Of a DNA stretch of 64,000 bases, positions 12,190-20,749 are shown piece by piece. Each line of letters starts with the position of its first letter. Position 1 is the stretch's first letter. The DNA is from Carya illinoinensis. Its lineage: Eukaryota > Streptophyta > Magnoliopsida > Fagales > Juglandaceae. Below the pieces are notes generated by a model. It searched no databases and was not told where the DNA came from. It saw only the letters and a program-made list of their open reading frames with translations. The position numbers and the translations under genes are program-made. The DNA lies in the NCBI RefSeq assembly GCF_018687715.1, contig NC_056759.1, positions 31,425,385-31,489,384 of the forward strand, written 5' to 3'.

Positions 12190-12821
12190 ATTTGTAAACA
12201 TTATAATATTACTAACATACATAATCAAGTATAGAAATGGGTTAGACACTAGCATTGAGATAACTCTAATATAATAAGTTAATAATACATAATATTAATT
12301 TACTAAAATATAATAACATGTAACTAGATACTATAAAATTTAATCTATAATTAAATTAGAAATAAATTAAATATTAGTAAAAAAATATGTAATTAAACAT
12401 TATAATATGAGTCTAATTTATTAAAATATAATAACTTATAATTAGATATTTTGTTGATATTATTCAAAAGAGTTTTCATTATCTTTTTAGTAAACTTCAA
12501 ATTCAAGAGTCCACGAAAAGGTCTTCTTTAACAAAACTGTTAATTTATTTTTTATTTTTATCTTTATTTTTTATTTTTATTTTTTCAAATGACCTTTTAT
12601 AAGGCTTCACATTTCACTTATTACAAACATCTTTCTCACTCTCGCTCCATATCTGCTTCTCCGTCACCTCTCAAAACCAACTCAAGAAATTAAAGAGAAA
12701 AATGAAAATGCAATTCCTCCTTTCACTTGATCTGCTTCTGTGCCTCCTCCATGTCCATCCAACTCTGTCTGGCGGATACCTCCCCCTGGCGGATAAGTTT
12801 ATCTACACTGTTGACAAATAA
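12190..12821 (+). repeat. Duplicated promoter and 5' end of the LRR receptor gene
   Basis: Aligns with about 13385-13950, the sequence upstream of and including the start of the LRR receptor gene. Shared words include 'taatcaagtatagaaatg'-like DNA, 'ttttcattatctttttagta', 'ccttttataaggcttcaca' and the 5' leader 'aagaaattaaagagaaaaat'. After about 30 codons homology switches abruptly to the other duplication (9161-9555 family), showing a recombination breakpoint. Confidence 0.8.
12702..12821 (+). pseudogene. Truncated copy of the receptor N-terminus: 39-codon signal-peptide ORF
   Basis: An ATG in the same leader context as the downstream receptor opens a 39-codon frame. Residues 1-21 ('MKMQFLLSLDLLLCLLHVHPT') closely match the receptor's signal peptide. 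After 'GGYLPLADK' the frame runs into unrelated duplicated DNA and stops at TAA 12819-12821. A TATAAG element at about 12598-12603 lies at the same distance upstream as in the intact gene, so it could still be transcribed into a small secreted peptide message. Most likely it is a dead partial duplicate. Confidence 0.6.
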
Positions 12822-13754
12822 ATTGGGAATTTTTACTAATAACTTTTTATTGTTTATATATATTAATTATTAGACTCATAAATATTCAAAAGACATGTTT
12901 TATATTAGGATCGAATTACATGATTTCTTCTAATTTTGTAAATATTTTTATTAACTTTGGAGATAATTAATATTATAAAAAATAAATGCAAAATTATTCA
13001 AATTTAGACGAGGTTATATGAGTCGAGTTTATCTGTATACAAGTCGTATTATTAATAACTGGTTATAATTTATGTTAACAGACAACTCATTTAATAAATA
13101 AATTCAGCAAAATCAAGTTTTACGAGTCGATCTTGAGTTTCCTTTACGTTTTTCGATCATGATTTTGTTTAAGGTAGGGGGAGAAGAGCTCAAATGTCTG
13201 TTGCAATTAAAAAGAAGCCCCAATCGGCGGTAGATTGAAATTATCTTTTAGTTCATGAACTTGAGGTGATTTGTTTAAGATTAACTTACACATGTTTTTA
13301 TAAGATTAATTTTCTGTCGGAACTGGACCCATTGAATGTGAGACATGGATTTAGTTCCAATAGTAACGAGATCCAATCTAATAATATTTGTAAATATTAT
13401 AGTATTACTAATATACATAATCAAATATAGAAATGAATTAGACATTAGCATTGAGATAAGTCTAATATATTTAATAAGTTAATAACACAAAATATTAATT
13501 TATTAAAGTATAATAACATGTAATTAGATACTATAATATTTAGTATAAAAATATGTAATGAAACATTATAAATGAGTCTAATTTATTTAAATATAATAAC
13601 ATATAATTTATTCAAAAGAGTTTTCATTATCTTTTTAGTAAACTTCAAATTCAAAAGTCCACGAAAAAGTCTTCTTTAAAAAAACTGTTAATTTTATTTT
13701 TTTTCTATTTTTATTTTTATTTTATTTTATTTATTTTTTTATCAAATGACCTTT

Positions 13755-13760
13755 TATAAG
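13755..13760 (+). promoter_or_regulatory. Probable TATA box of the LRR receptor gene
   Basis: TATAAG in 'ccttttataaggcttcac', about 100 bp before the ATG, with a CT-rich leader between them. The same arrangement is preserved in the duplicated promoter about 1.16 kb upstream, which supports its identity. Confidence 0.45.
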
Positions 13761-13858
13761 GCTTCACACTTCACTTATTACGAACACCTTTCTCACTCTC
13801 GCTCCATATCTACTTCTTCGTTACCTCTCCAAACCAAATCAAGAAATTAAAGAGAAAA

Positions 13859-16546
13859 ATGAAAGTGCAATCCCTCCTTTCGCTTATGCTTCTGTGCCTC
13901 CTCCACGTTCATCCAACCCTCCACCTCCTATCGGAAAAGAGTGCCCTCCTCTCCGTCAAATCCTCCATCACTGATGACCCAGAATCATTTCTTTCTACGT
14001 GGAACGCCTCCACTAGCCACTGCAACTGGACGGGTATCACGTGCCACCCTTCCAGTCGTCGCGTGATCGCCCTCGATCTCTCAAACCTTCGACTCTCTGG
14101 TACTCTCTCCTCGGACCTGGCTCATCTCTGTTTCCTCTCCAAACTCTCCGTCGCCTTTAATGGGTTCTCCGGGGCCATCCCCGCCGAGCTCTCTTCCCTC
14201 TCTGACCTCCGCGTCCTCAATCTCTCATATAATCGCTTCCACGGCACCTTCCCCTCCCAGCTCTCCCTCCTCAAGAACCTTCAGGTTTTGGATCTCTATG
14301 ACAACTTCATGACCGGTGACTTGCCCCTGGCCGTCACCCAAATGCCCAACTTGCGCCATTTGAATCTAGGTTATAACTTCTTCTCAGGTCGGATAACGTC
14401 CCAGTTTGGGCAATGGAAATTCTTGGTATACTTGGATGTAACCCATAACAACCTCGAGGGTCCTATACCGCAGGAGATAGGAAACTTGACCAACCTCAGG
14501 GAGCTCTACATTGGAGGTTACAACAATAAGTACGAAGGTGGCATACCCTCGGAGATCGGGAACCTATCGGAACTAGTTCGTTTAGAAGCCATCGGCTGTA
14601 ACTTATCCGGTGAGATTCCAGCGTCGTTTGCCGACATGCCAGAGCTGGAGAAGCTGGATTTGTCGGAGAACAACTTTAGCGGGATCATTCCTCAGAGGCT
14701 GGGAAGGAATGGGAAGCTTCAGGTTCTTGATCTTTCATCGAATAATTTGACTGGGACTCTACCTCCTGATATGTGTTTTGGTAATCGGCTTGAGTTACTG
14801 TATACTGAGGAAAATTCATTGGTCGGTCCAATCCCGGACGCACTCGGGAGGTGCGAGTCGCTATTTGTAATCCGAATGCAGCACAACTTTCTCAATGGTT
14901 CAATACCAAGAGACCTTTTCCGTTTGCCCAATCTCACCGACGTGATGCTGCAGAATAACCGTCTGACCGGGAAGTTTCCCATTTTCTCGAGAAAAGATTC
15001 TAAATTGGAGGAACTAGATATTTCTGACAACAAGATTCAGGGGGAGCTACCTAGTTGGATCTGGAGACTTCCCCATCTTGAGAGTTTGAATCTTTCTCAT
15101 AATTGTCTAGAGACTCTAGATGTGAATTTAAACTCTCCCAACACTTCCCAATCCAGGTTGACAATCATAGACCTTCAATCCAACCAGCTCCAAGGGCAAC
15201 TTTCAACTCTCCCACTGCATTTTCGGTACACCAGGGAAATGGGGAGGCGCACTTTTTTCTCTGTTTCGAGGAATAAATTCGACGGGGCTATTCCTACATC
15301 ACTGTGCAATGCTACAATTCTATATGTTTTAGACTTGTCCCATAATCGCTTAACTGGCACGATTCCCCAATGCTTAATTGAAATGGGAAGAGTTTTAAGC
15401 GTGATGAATTTAAGGGGAAACAATCTTACTGGCATAATTCCTGACTCCTTTCCATTCAATTGTAATTTACAAAGTTTGGTTCTGAATGGAAATCAACTAG
15501 AAGGAGAGCTACCAAAATCCCTGGACAGGTGCAATGCAAACTTGGGGGTTTTGGACATCGGGAACAATCTCATTCAGGATACCTTCCCATGTTATTTGAA
15601 GAACATAGACACGTTGCAGGTCCTTATTTTGCGATCTAACCAATTTCATGGGTCTATTAATTGTCTTGACGCTAATACCACCTGGTCCAAACTTCAAATC
15701 TTAGACCTGGCCTCGAACCATTTTGTTGGAAAGTTTCCAATACGTTACTTTTCTAGCTGGAAGGCAATGATGGGAACCGAAAAGGAAATGGAAAGTAAGG
15801 GTGGATCTGATTCTATTGTAGCTGGTCCCAAATACCGAGGTTTTCCTTCCCCACCCTATCAAATTAGTGTAAATCTTACATTAAAAGGTCAAGATTTGGA
15901 GTTTGTGAAGCTCCTAGCTATCACAACCTCACTTGATCTGTCGTGCAATAGTTTTGACGGAGATATACCTAAAGAAATAGGAGAATTCAAAGTTCTATAT
16001 GCCCTCAACTTATCTCACAATGCTTTTACGGGTCAAATTCCACAAGCTTTAGGAAACTTGAGAGCTCTTGAGTCACTAGACTTGTCGAGCAACAAGCTCA
16101 TTGGAGAGATTCCTCTCCAACTTGCAGATTGTCTTACTTTCCTGTCAACCCTTAACCTTTCCTTCAATCAATTGGTGGGAAAGATTCCACAAATAAGGCA
16201 ATTTGCTACATTTTCGGAAAGTTCCTTTGAAGGAAACATAGGATTATGTGACTTTCCTATGAAAGAAAAATGCATACATGAAGAATTGAGACCTTCTGCT
16301 CCTCCATATTCTGGGAATTCAATTGATTGGGACTTTTTAAGTGTTGAATTGGGATTTGTTTTTGGCCTCGGAATTTTTATTGGACCTCTTATATTTTGGA
16401 CGAGGTGGAGGAAACGCTACTACAAACATGTCGACGATATTGTTTTTAAAATGTTTCCTCGGACATACATAAGAATAGAAAATTATCGAAGCGGAGGACA
16501 CAGGAATCAAGGACGGCAAGCACGTAAGAATCAAGGTGGGAGGTAA
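13859..16546 (+). CDS. LRR receptor-like protein, BAM-type N-terminus joined to Ve1/RLP7-type C-terminus
   Basis: Intact single-exon frame of 895 residues. It has a signal peptide (about 1-24), an LRRNT cap with paired cysteines C55 and C62, a long plant-type LRR array, a non-LRR island (about 635-684), further LRRs, a C-terminal cysteine cap ('GLCDFPMKEKC'), one membrane span (about 831-848, with spaced glycines) and a basic 47-residue tail without kinase. It is thus a plasma-membrane receptor-like protein that would need a partner kinase (SOBIR1-type in known RLPs). Residues 27 to about 374 read like BAM/CLV1 receptor kinases ('GTFPSQLSLLKNLQVLDLYD', 'NLTNLRELYIGGYNN'). From about 375 it reads like Ve1/RLP7 immune receptors ('GELPSWIWRLPHLESLNLSH', 'FPCYLKNI', 'LNLSHNAFTGQIPQALGNL'). 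Ligand unknown. The start is supported by the leader and TATA position. Family assignment is by eye. Confidence 0.9.
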   Translation: MKVQSLLSLMLLCLLHVHPTLHLLSEKSALLSVKSSITDDPESFLSTWNASTSHCNWTGITCHPSSRRVIALDLSNLRLSGTLSSDLAHLCFLSKLSVAFNGFSGAIPAELSSLSDLRVLNLSYNRFHGTFPSQLSLLKNLQVLDLYDNFMTGDLPLAVTQMPNLRHLNLGYNFFSGRITSQFGQWKFLVYLDVTHNNLEGPIPQEIGNLTNLRELYIGGYNNKYEGGIPSEIGNLSELVRLEAIGCNLSGEIPASFADMPELEKLDLSENNFSGIIPQRLGRNGKLQVLDLSSNNLTGTLPPDMCFGNRLELLYTEENSLVGPIPDALGRCESLFVIRMQHNFLNGSIPRDLFRLPNLTDVMLQNNRLTGKFPIFSRKDSKLEELDISDNKIQGELPSWIWRLPHLESLNLSHNCLETLDVNLNSPNTSQSRLTIIDLQSNQLQGQLSTLPLHFRYTREMGRRTFFSVSRNKFDGAIPTSLCNATILYVLDLSHNRLTGTIPQCLIEMGRVLSVMNLRGNNLTGIIPDSFPFNCNLQSLVLNGNQLEGELPKSLDRCNANLGVLDIGNNLIQDTFPCYLKNIDTLQVLILRSNQFHGSINCLDANTTWSKLQILDLASNHFVGKFPIRYFSSWKAMMGTEKEMESKGGSDSIVAGPKYRGFPSPPYQISVNLTLKGQDLEFVKLLAITTSLDLSCNSFDGDIPKEIGEFKVLYALNLSHNAFTGQIPQALGNLRALESLDLSSNKLIGEIPLQLADCLTFLSTLNLSFNQLVGKIPQIRQFATFSESSFEGNIGLCDFPMKEKCIHEELRPSAPPYSGNSIDWDFLSVELGFVFGLGIFIGPLIFWTRWRKRYYKHVDDIVFKMFPRTYIRIENYRSGGHRNQGRQARKNQGGR

Positions 16547-17486
16547 TGCTCAGTGCTGTCAGGTATGTCCCCAATTGATTTTTTGTTATGCAATTAAATA
16601 TTGTCCGAAGTGATGTATTATAAATTAGCAATGTTATTGAAATTCATAAGGCATGATCTCCAACATGGCAGGCTGCACAAAATATGAAATATCAGGAAGT
16701 AATATGGCCTCGATCCTCCCACCGTGTAGCAGAAAGCGTTATGGGGATGAAGCACAGGGCTTTGTACCCACAATTACATTTGTATAAGTTTTTAATAGTT
16801 TTGGCGTTACTTTATGTAAGAATTTAGTCTAATTTAGCAAAATATATGAAGCAACTTCTTCTGATTTGCATATTGGCCTATACGTAATACTCTGCACATT
16901 GAATTAGCTAACTTTCCACTATACCATTAAATTATTATTTCTTTTTTATTTATTTATTATTAATTCATCTCTTTATTAGGAGATAAAGTTGAGGGCAATC
17001 AAATTAAGGAAGAGAGAAAAAAAATATTAATATATTGTTTAGTTGTGCAACAGTGGTAGTCAATGCCAATGAAATTTGATCCATGATATTCTTTAAACTT
17101 TCACTACCTAAATATTTTACGAAAACCACTGCTGCTCTAAGTTGAGCGCGCAGCACTAAAGGCAGACTTGGTGTACCTATCAAGTTGGAACATTTCAGTT
17201 ATTATCTCGCGGAATATGTACATGACTGTCTTGGTTTTCAGCTACGGGATCCCAATCCAAATTCTAAACATAATTCATTAATCCATTTTTATTTATAGGC
17301 TCGGTTTCTCTCTAGTTCATATAAACACATATTAATATTTATGTCTAGAGTTCATCTATCTGTTGGGATACAATCATAAAGTTGACTGTTCATAAATTAC
17401 TTTAAGAACCATCATGCATCGCGTAAAACAATTCAGGAATTAGAATTACAGAAGGCCATATAACCACTTTTTGAACATCATGCACA
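16547..17486. other. Downstream spacer of the receptor gene
   Basis: AT-rich sequence with no convincing reading frame. The first 250 bp probably include the 3' untranslated region; a splice-donor-like 'ggtatgtcc' follows the stop by about 15 bp. Nothing else was recognised. Confidence 0.4.
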
Positions 17487-17748
17487 TTAGCTTCCTTAAC
17501 TAAACACGGTTTTGAGCAAAAGCTTTGCTTGATTAATCATGATCAAGCAGTCACATATTGTTTTCTCTCCAAATGCTATACATTACCCAACTGTACCTAA
17601 ACACACGAAATGGATGGACAACGTAGAGGCTTACCCCACTTTCACCCAATCTTTAAAAAATCTTAGGAGTGTAGTCGGTCCCCACTTTTTTTTTTTTTTC
17701 AAGTTTTAAAGTTTCTTATTTGTCTTATTGATGATCCTTAATCAGTTC

Positions 17749-19089
17749 TGTTGCCCAGATGACTAACACAAGAGGGGGGGTGAATTGAGTTGTATTAAAA
17801 AAAAATAACAATTATAAATCAAATATATAATATAAAATATAAACAAAATATGAAATAACAATAAATATAAGGAGTAAGGGTAAGAGAGAAGCAAACTCAG
17901 TATGTTAACGAGGTTCGGCCCCACTGCCTACGTCCTCGCCTCAAGCTACCCCTTGAGGATTCCCAAATTCACTATTCAACCTCCTTCAGGTGGAGATAGA
18001 AACCTATTACACCTTTGAACAACACCGCTACAAAGGATCCGTGTAGAACACCCTCTACACTTGCAATCACCTTACACGTGGTGATTCAACTATTCCCTGT
18101 GTAGAATACTTTCTACACACACAAGGGTTATACACACCCTTTTTCTGATACAAAAGCTGATAGTGGGTAGGTTATCAGAAAACACTCCTCAACGAGTGAA
18201 ATAAGAACAATACAGCGCAAGCTATATCTCTCAAAATGAACAAGGATTAAGGCTCAATGTTTAGAGAAGAGAGAATGAAAGCTTTGAATGAATGTTGTAT
18301 GCTCTTGGTGTTGTGAATGTGAAGCTCTCAAATGATCTATTTATAGGCATATGAGACTTCATATTCAAATTTAAAAAGATTCACATGTCAAAGACAACAT
18401 CATTCACTTTTTCAAAAAATTCAAATAAAAGGTTCTTCTTTTTCAATTGTCAAAGACAACATCATTCACTTTTTCAAAGAATTCAAATAAAAGGTTCTTC
18501 TTTCTCAATTGTCAAAGACAACATCATTCACTTTTTAAAAAAAATCAAACCTAATATTTTACTTTTGGCATATGACAAAATGAGCACACTTTCATTTTCA
18601 AAAAATTCAAACCTAATCTTTTACTTTTTGTATAAGTCTAAAAAAGCATCAATCACTTTTGAAAATATTCAAATAAAACATGCACATGTGAAAGATGACA
18701 ATCAATCATCTTTAATATTTTCAAAGTTCAACCCTTTAATCAAGGCATGCACATGCAAAAGATGACAATCAATCATCTTTCAAAATTTTCAAATTTAATT
18801 TTCAAAAATATTCATGCACATGTGGAAAATGTATTTTAATGCTTTATGATAAAATATTAATTTTGAGCATTAATCCTAATTTCGAATTTTGAAGAGATTT
18901 ACAACATTACTCTATAATTTTAATGTGAACTTGTTCCCTTCTTGCTCATGCTTGTTTCCTTGATGTGCTTGACTCCATTATGTAGACAACTTGAGCTTGA
19001 GACTTCTTTATTCTTTGAATTCATTTGTTATCATCAAAATCCATGTGTAGATTTATAATCACATGAAACTTGAAATCTTGAGTTCAACA
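17749..19089 (-). repeat. 3' LTR of the SIRE-type element
   Basis: 1341 bp, TG...CA ends, essentially identical to 24434-25774. It contains a TATA-like box (minus-strand TATAAATA at 18338-18345) and a roughly 62-bp tandem repeat in three copies (starts about 18386, 18449 and 18510). A 126-codon plus-strand open frame inside it is a low-complexity product of that repeat. Confidence 0.97.
18386..18570. repeat. Three-copy tandem repeat inside the LTR
   Basis: Units of 61-63 bp each contain 'tgtcaaagacaacatcattc' and 'ttcaaataaaaggttcttct'. The same array is in the 5' LTR (about 25071-25255) and, decayed, in the old solo LTR at 10324-11672. The solo LTR at 26561-27840 has one unit, which explains most of its shorter length. 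Confidence 0.85.
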
Positions 19090-19105
19090 ATCTCCCCCTT
19101 TTTGA
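19090..19105 (-). promoter_or_regulatory. Polypurine tract of the SIRE-type element
   Basis: Minus strand reads AAAAAGGGGGAGAT directly before the 3' LTR, the primer site for plus-strand DNA synthesis. Two more purine runs of the same kind lie further inside (about 19153-19160 and 19262-19275). Confidence 0.85.
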
Positions 19106-19481
19106 TGATGACAAATATTTGATAGAACTTGAAACCTATATTAATACTTAAGCTCCCCCTGAAAATATGCGTTAGTTTTTCAAGCAAAAGTATAAATATA
19201 ATTCCAAGCATATATAACAAGTTTAGCAATTTAAACAATGTTAATGTTCTAGTCTAACACTTCTCCCCCTTTTGGCATCATTAAAAAGGATCCGCAACAA
19301 GAAAATGGACTGAAGAAAACGATGCGTTTAATAGTCACTGTAGATAGTTGAAAAATGGAGCCGTCCGTGACCCGACAAGTGCTGCAAAGCCTCGAGGCCT
19401 AACTCTATGAATTTAATACGGCTGAAGATTTAAACAATCGCCTGATGTTGTTGACAAACGGGATTGAAGGCTCCGAGTTTC

Positions 19482-19488
19482 TATAAAA
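19482..19488 (+). promoter_or_regulatory. TATA box upstream of antisense ORF 1
   Basis: TATAAAA within 'tttctataaaaaaatg', 79-85 bp before the ATG at 19567 on the strand opposite to the retrotransposon genes. The second antisense ORF and its relative at 46298 have a similar box, which argues for a real promoter. Confidence 0.5.
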
Positions 19489-19566
19489 AAATGATCATTT
19501 TCATCTATCGGATGCCAAAAAAATAATCACTTCTTGACCTGAGTTCTGTTTTTCCACAACGATAGA

Positions 19567-20019
19567 ATGGCTGAGCAATTCTCTTCCACTAATGTTCCAG
19601 ACTTGAATCAGGAACCCTTGACGCATCAATCATCAATCTTCTCTCCTGAGGCCGTCAATACCATGATAGGAGCAGTGAACCGTTTTTCTAGTAAGGCTGA
19701 TTCTGAGATTATTGCAGAATCAAGAATGCTCAGTAATCAATATGCCGCCTCTGTTACGATCATGTCTCGAAGGTTAATGGCGAGGGTGAGTGAGATTGAT
19801 CATCTTAACATGCAAATATCTGAGTTACGACAGAAGCTTACTAATAAGGATAGTGAGAATAAAAGGCTAAAGCAAGAAAACCAAGAGTTGAAAAAATTTG
19901 CAGATTGGTATGCTCATGATCTGCAACCACGAATAGAAGAGCTGGAACGAGAAAGGGTTCAGATACAAGGTCAACATCGGCAGATAACAGCAGAGGTTCA
20001 TCGTTTACTAGAAAAATAG
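19567..20019 (+). CDS. Antisense coiled-coil ORF 1 carried by the SIRE-type element
   Basis: 150-residue open frame on the strand opposite to gag-pol, between the end of pol and the 3' LTR. No known enzyme domain is recognisable. Residues 12-17 are DLNQEP, an exact match to the plant EAR repressor pattern DLNxxP. Residues about 45-75 share a motif with antisense ORF 2: 'KADSEIIAE', then 'SRRLMARVSEIDHL', compared with 'KSDSDAIYD' and 'SQRLQAKNHEVEKL'. Residues about 80-150 form a strongly charged heptad-rich helix ('ENKRLKQENQELKK'), so a dimeric coiled coil is expected. A TATA box lies upstream and no signal peptide or membrane segment is present. Function unknown; a DNA- or protein-binding or repressor-recruiting role is only inference. 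Confidence 0.65.
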   Translation: MAEQFSSTNVPDLNQEPLTHQSSIFSPEAVNTMIGAVNRFSSKADSEIIAESRMLSNQYAASVTIMSRRLMARVSEIDHLNMQISELRQKLTNKDSENKRLKQENQELKKFADWYAHDLQPRIEELERERVQIQGQHRQITAEVHRLLEK

Positions 20020-20151
20020 GGACAATCTACTGTTAATCTCGCTGGCTTAGTAAGAAAACTTTTGACAATGTGTGTCCAGCATATCTTGTATTTCTTTTGA
20101 CTAAATAAGATTTGAAGAGAAAATAGTTTGTCTTATTCTTTATGCTATCTC

Positions 20152-20158
20152 TATAAAA
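20152..20158 (+). promoter_or_regulatory. TATA box upstream of antisense ORF 2
   Basis: TATAAAA in 'tatctctataaaatcagt', about 105-111 bp before the likely ATG at 20263. The context CTCTATAAAA is identical to the box upstream of the homologous broken ORF at 46298. Its position shows that the in-frame ATG at 20128, upstream of the box, is not the start. Confidence 0.5.
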
Positions 20159-20262
20159 TCAGTCCTGAAGTTCATCTAATCCGCATCAAGTTTTCATCTC
20201 ATCTCTATAACTCATTTGCATTCCTTCAGCATTCTCGTTTTAAGCCTTCTATTCTTTTCTCA

Positions 20263-20700
20263 ATGGCTCATTCTTCTAACATTTCTCTAGATCCATCCAT
20301 GAGGCATTCTGCATCTCAACCTCCTGTTCTTTCTGCAGCTACCATTGGTGCCATGTTGCAGCAAGAAAATAATAATCTGACTAATAAGTCAGATTCTGAT
20401 GCTATTTATGACTTGGTGAGTCTTGGAACTCGCTACTCTTCCTCTATTGTGGCTTTTTCTCAGCGGCTACAAGCCAAAAATCACGAAGTTGAAAAGCTCA
20501 AAGAACAAATTGTTGTACTTCAACAAATTGTTCAAGAGTCTCACACAAGGGAAGGAATCATTCGGCAGAAGAATAAACAGTTGAAATCTTTATTAGATTC
20601 TTCATTCCGCTTGCCGGTTCCCATGAATAAGAATGACATGATATTGTATGAAGAGAATGAGCGTCTCAAACATGAGGCTAAGAATCTCAAATTTATGTAA
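20263..20700 (+). CDS. Antisense coiled-coil ORF 2 carried by the SIRE-type element
   Basis: 145 residues from the ATG at 20263, which is chosen because it follows the TATA box and aligns with the start of the homologue at 46298; the frame is open further upstream to 20128. Residues 40-65 hold 'NKSDSDAIYDLVSLGTRYSS', followed by 'SQRLQAKNHEVEKLKEQIV', a coiled coil, and the C-terminal block 'ENERLKHEAKNLKFM'. The broken homologue in the Copia element at 41719-47578 keeps the same order of blocks and nearly the same length. It is also related to antisense ORF 1, so the two look like a tandem duplication. It ends 50 bp from the 3' end of pol, tail to tail. No known domain; function unknown. Confidence 0.7.
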   Translation: MAHSSNISLDPSMRHSASQPPVLSAATIGAMLQQENNNLTNKSDSDAIYDLVSLGTRYSSSIVAFSQRLQAKNHEVEKLKEQIVVLQQIVQESHTREGIIRQKNKQLKSLLDSSFRLPVPMNKNDMILYEENERLKHEAKNLKFM

Positions 20701-20749
20701 AAGTATTAAAAAAAATCTATCTCTATTTTTATTGACTCTGGTCTATCTT

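Noticed and set aside
14719..15697. Three minus-strand open frames inside the LRR receptor gene
   Set aside because: Shadows of the LRR coding pattern; composition and context give no support for antisense genes.
18385..18765. 126-codon open frame repeated at 25070-25450
   Set aside because: It lies wholly within both LTRs and is built from the internal tandem repeat; low-complexity Ser/Lys/Phe content, no protein signature. The two frames differ by one residue because the LTRs differ by one base.
20128..20262. Upstream in-frame ATG of antisense ORF 2
   Set aside because: It lies 5' of the TATA box and its 45 residues have no counterpart in the homologue; the ATG at 20263 fits both lines of evidence.
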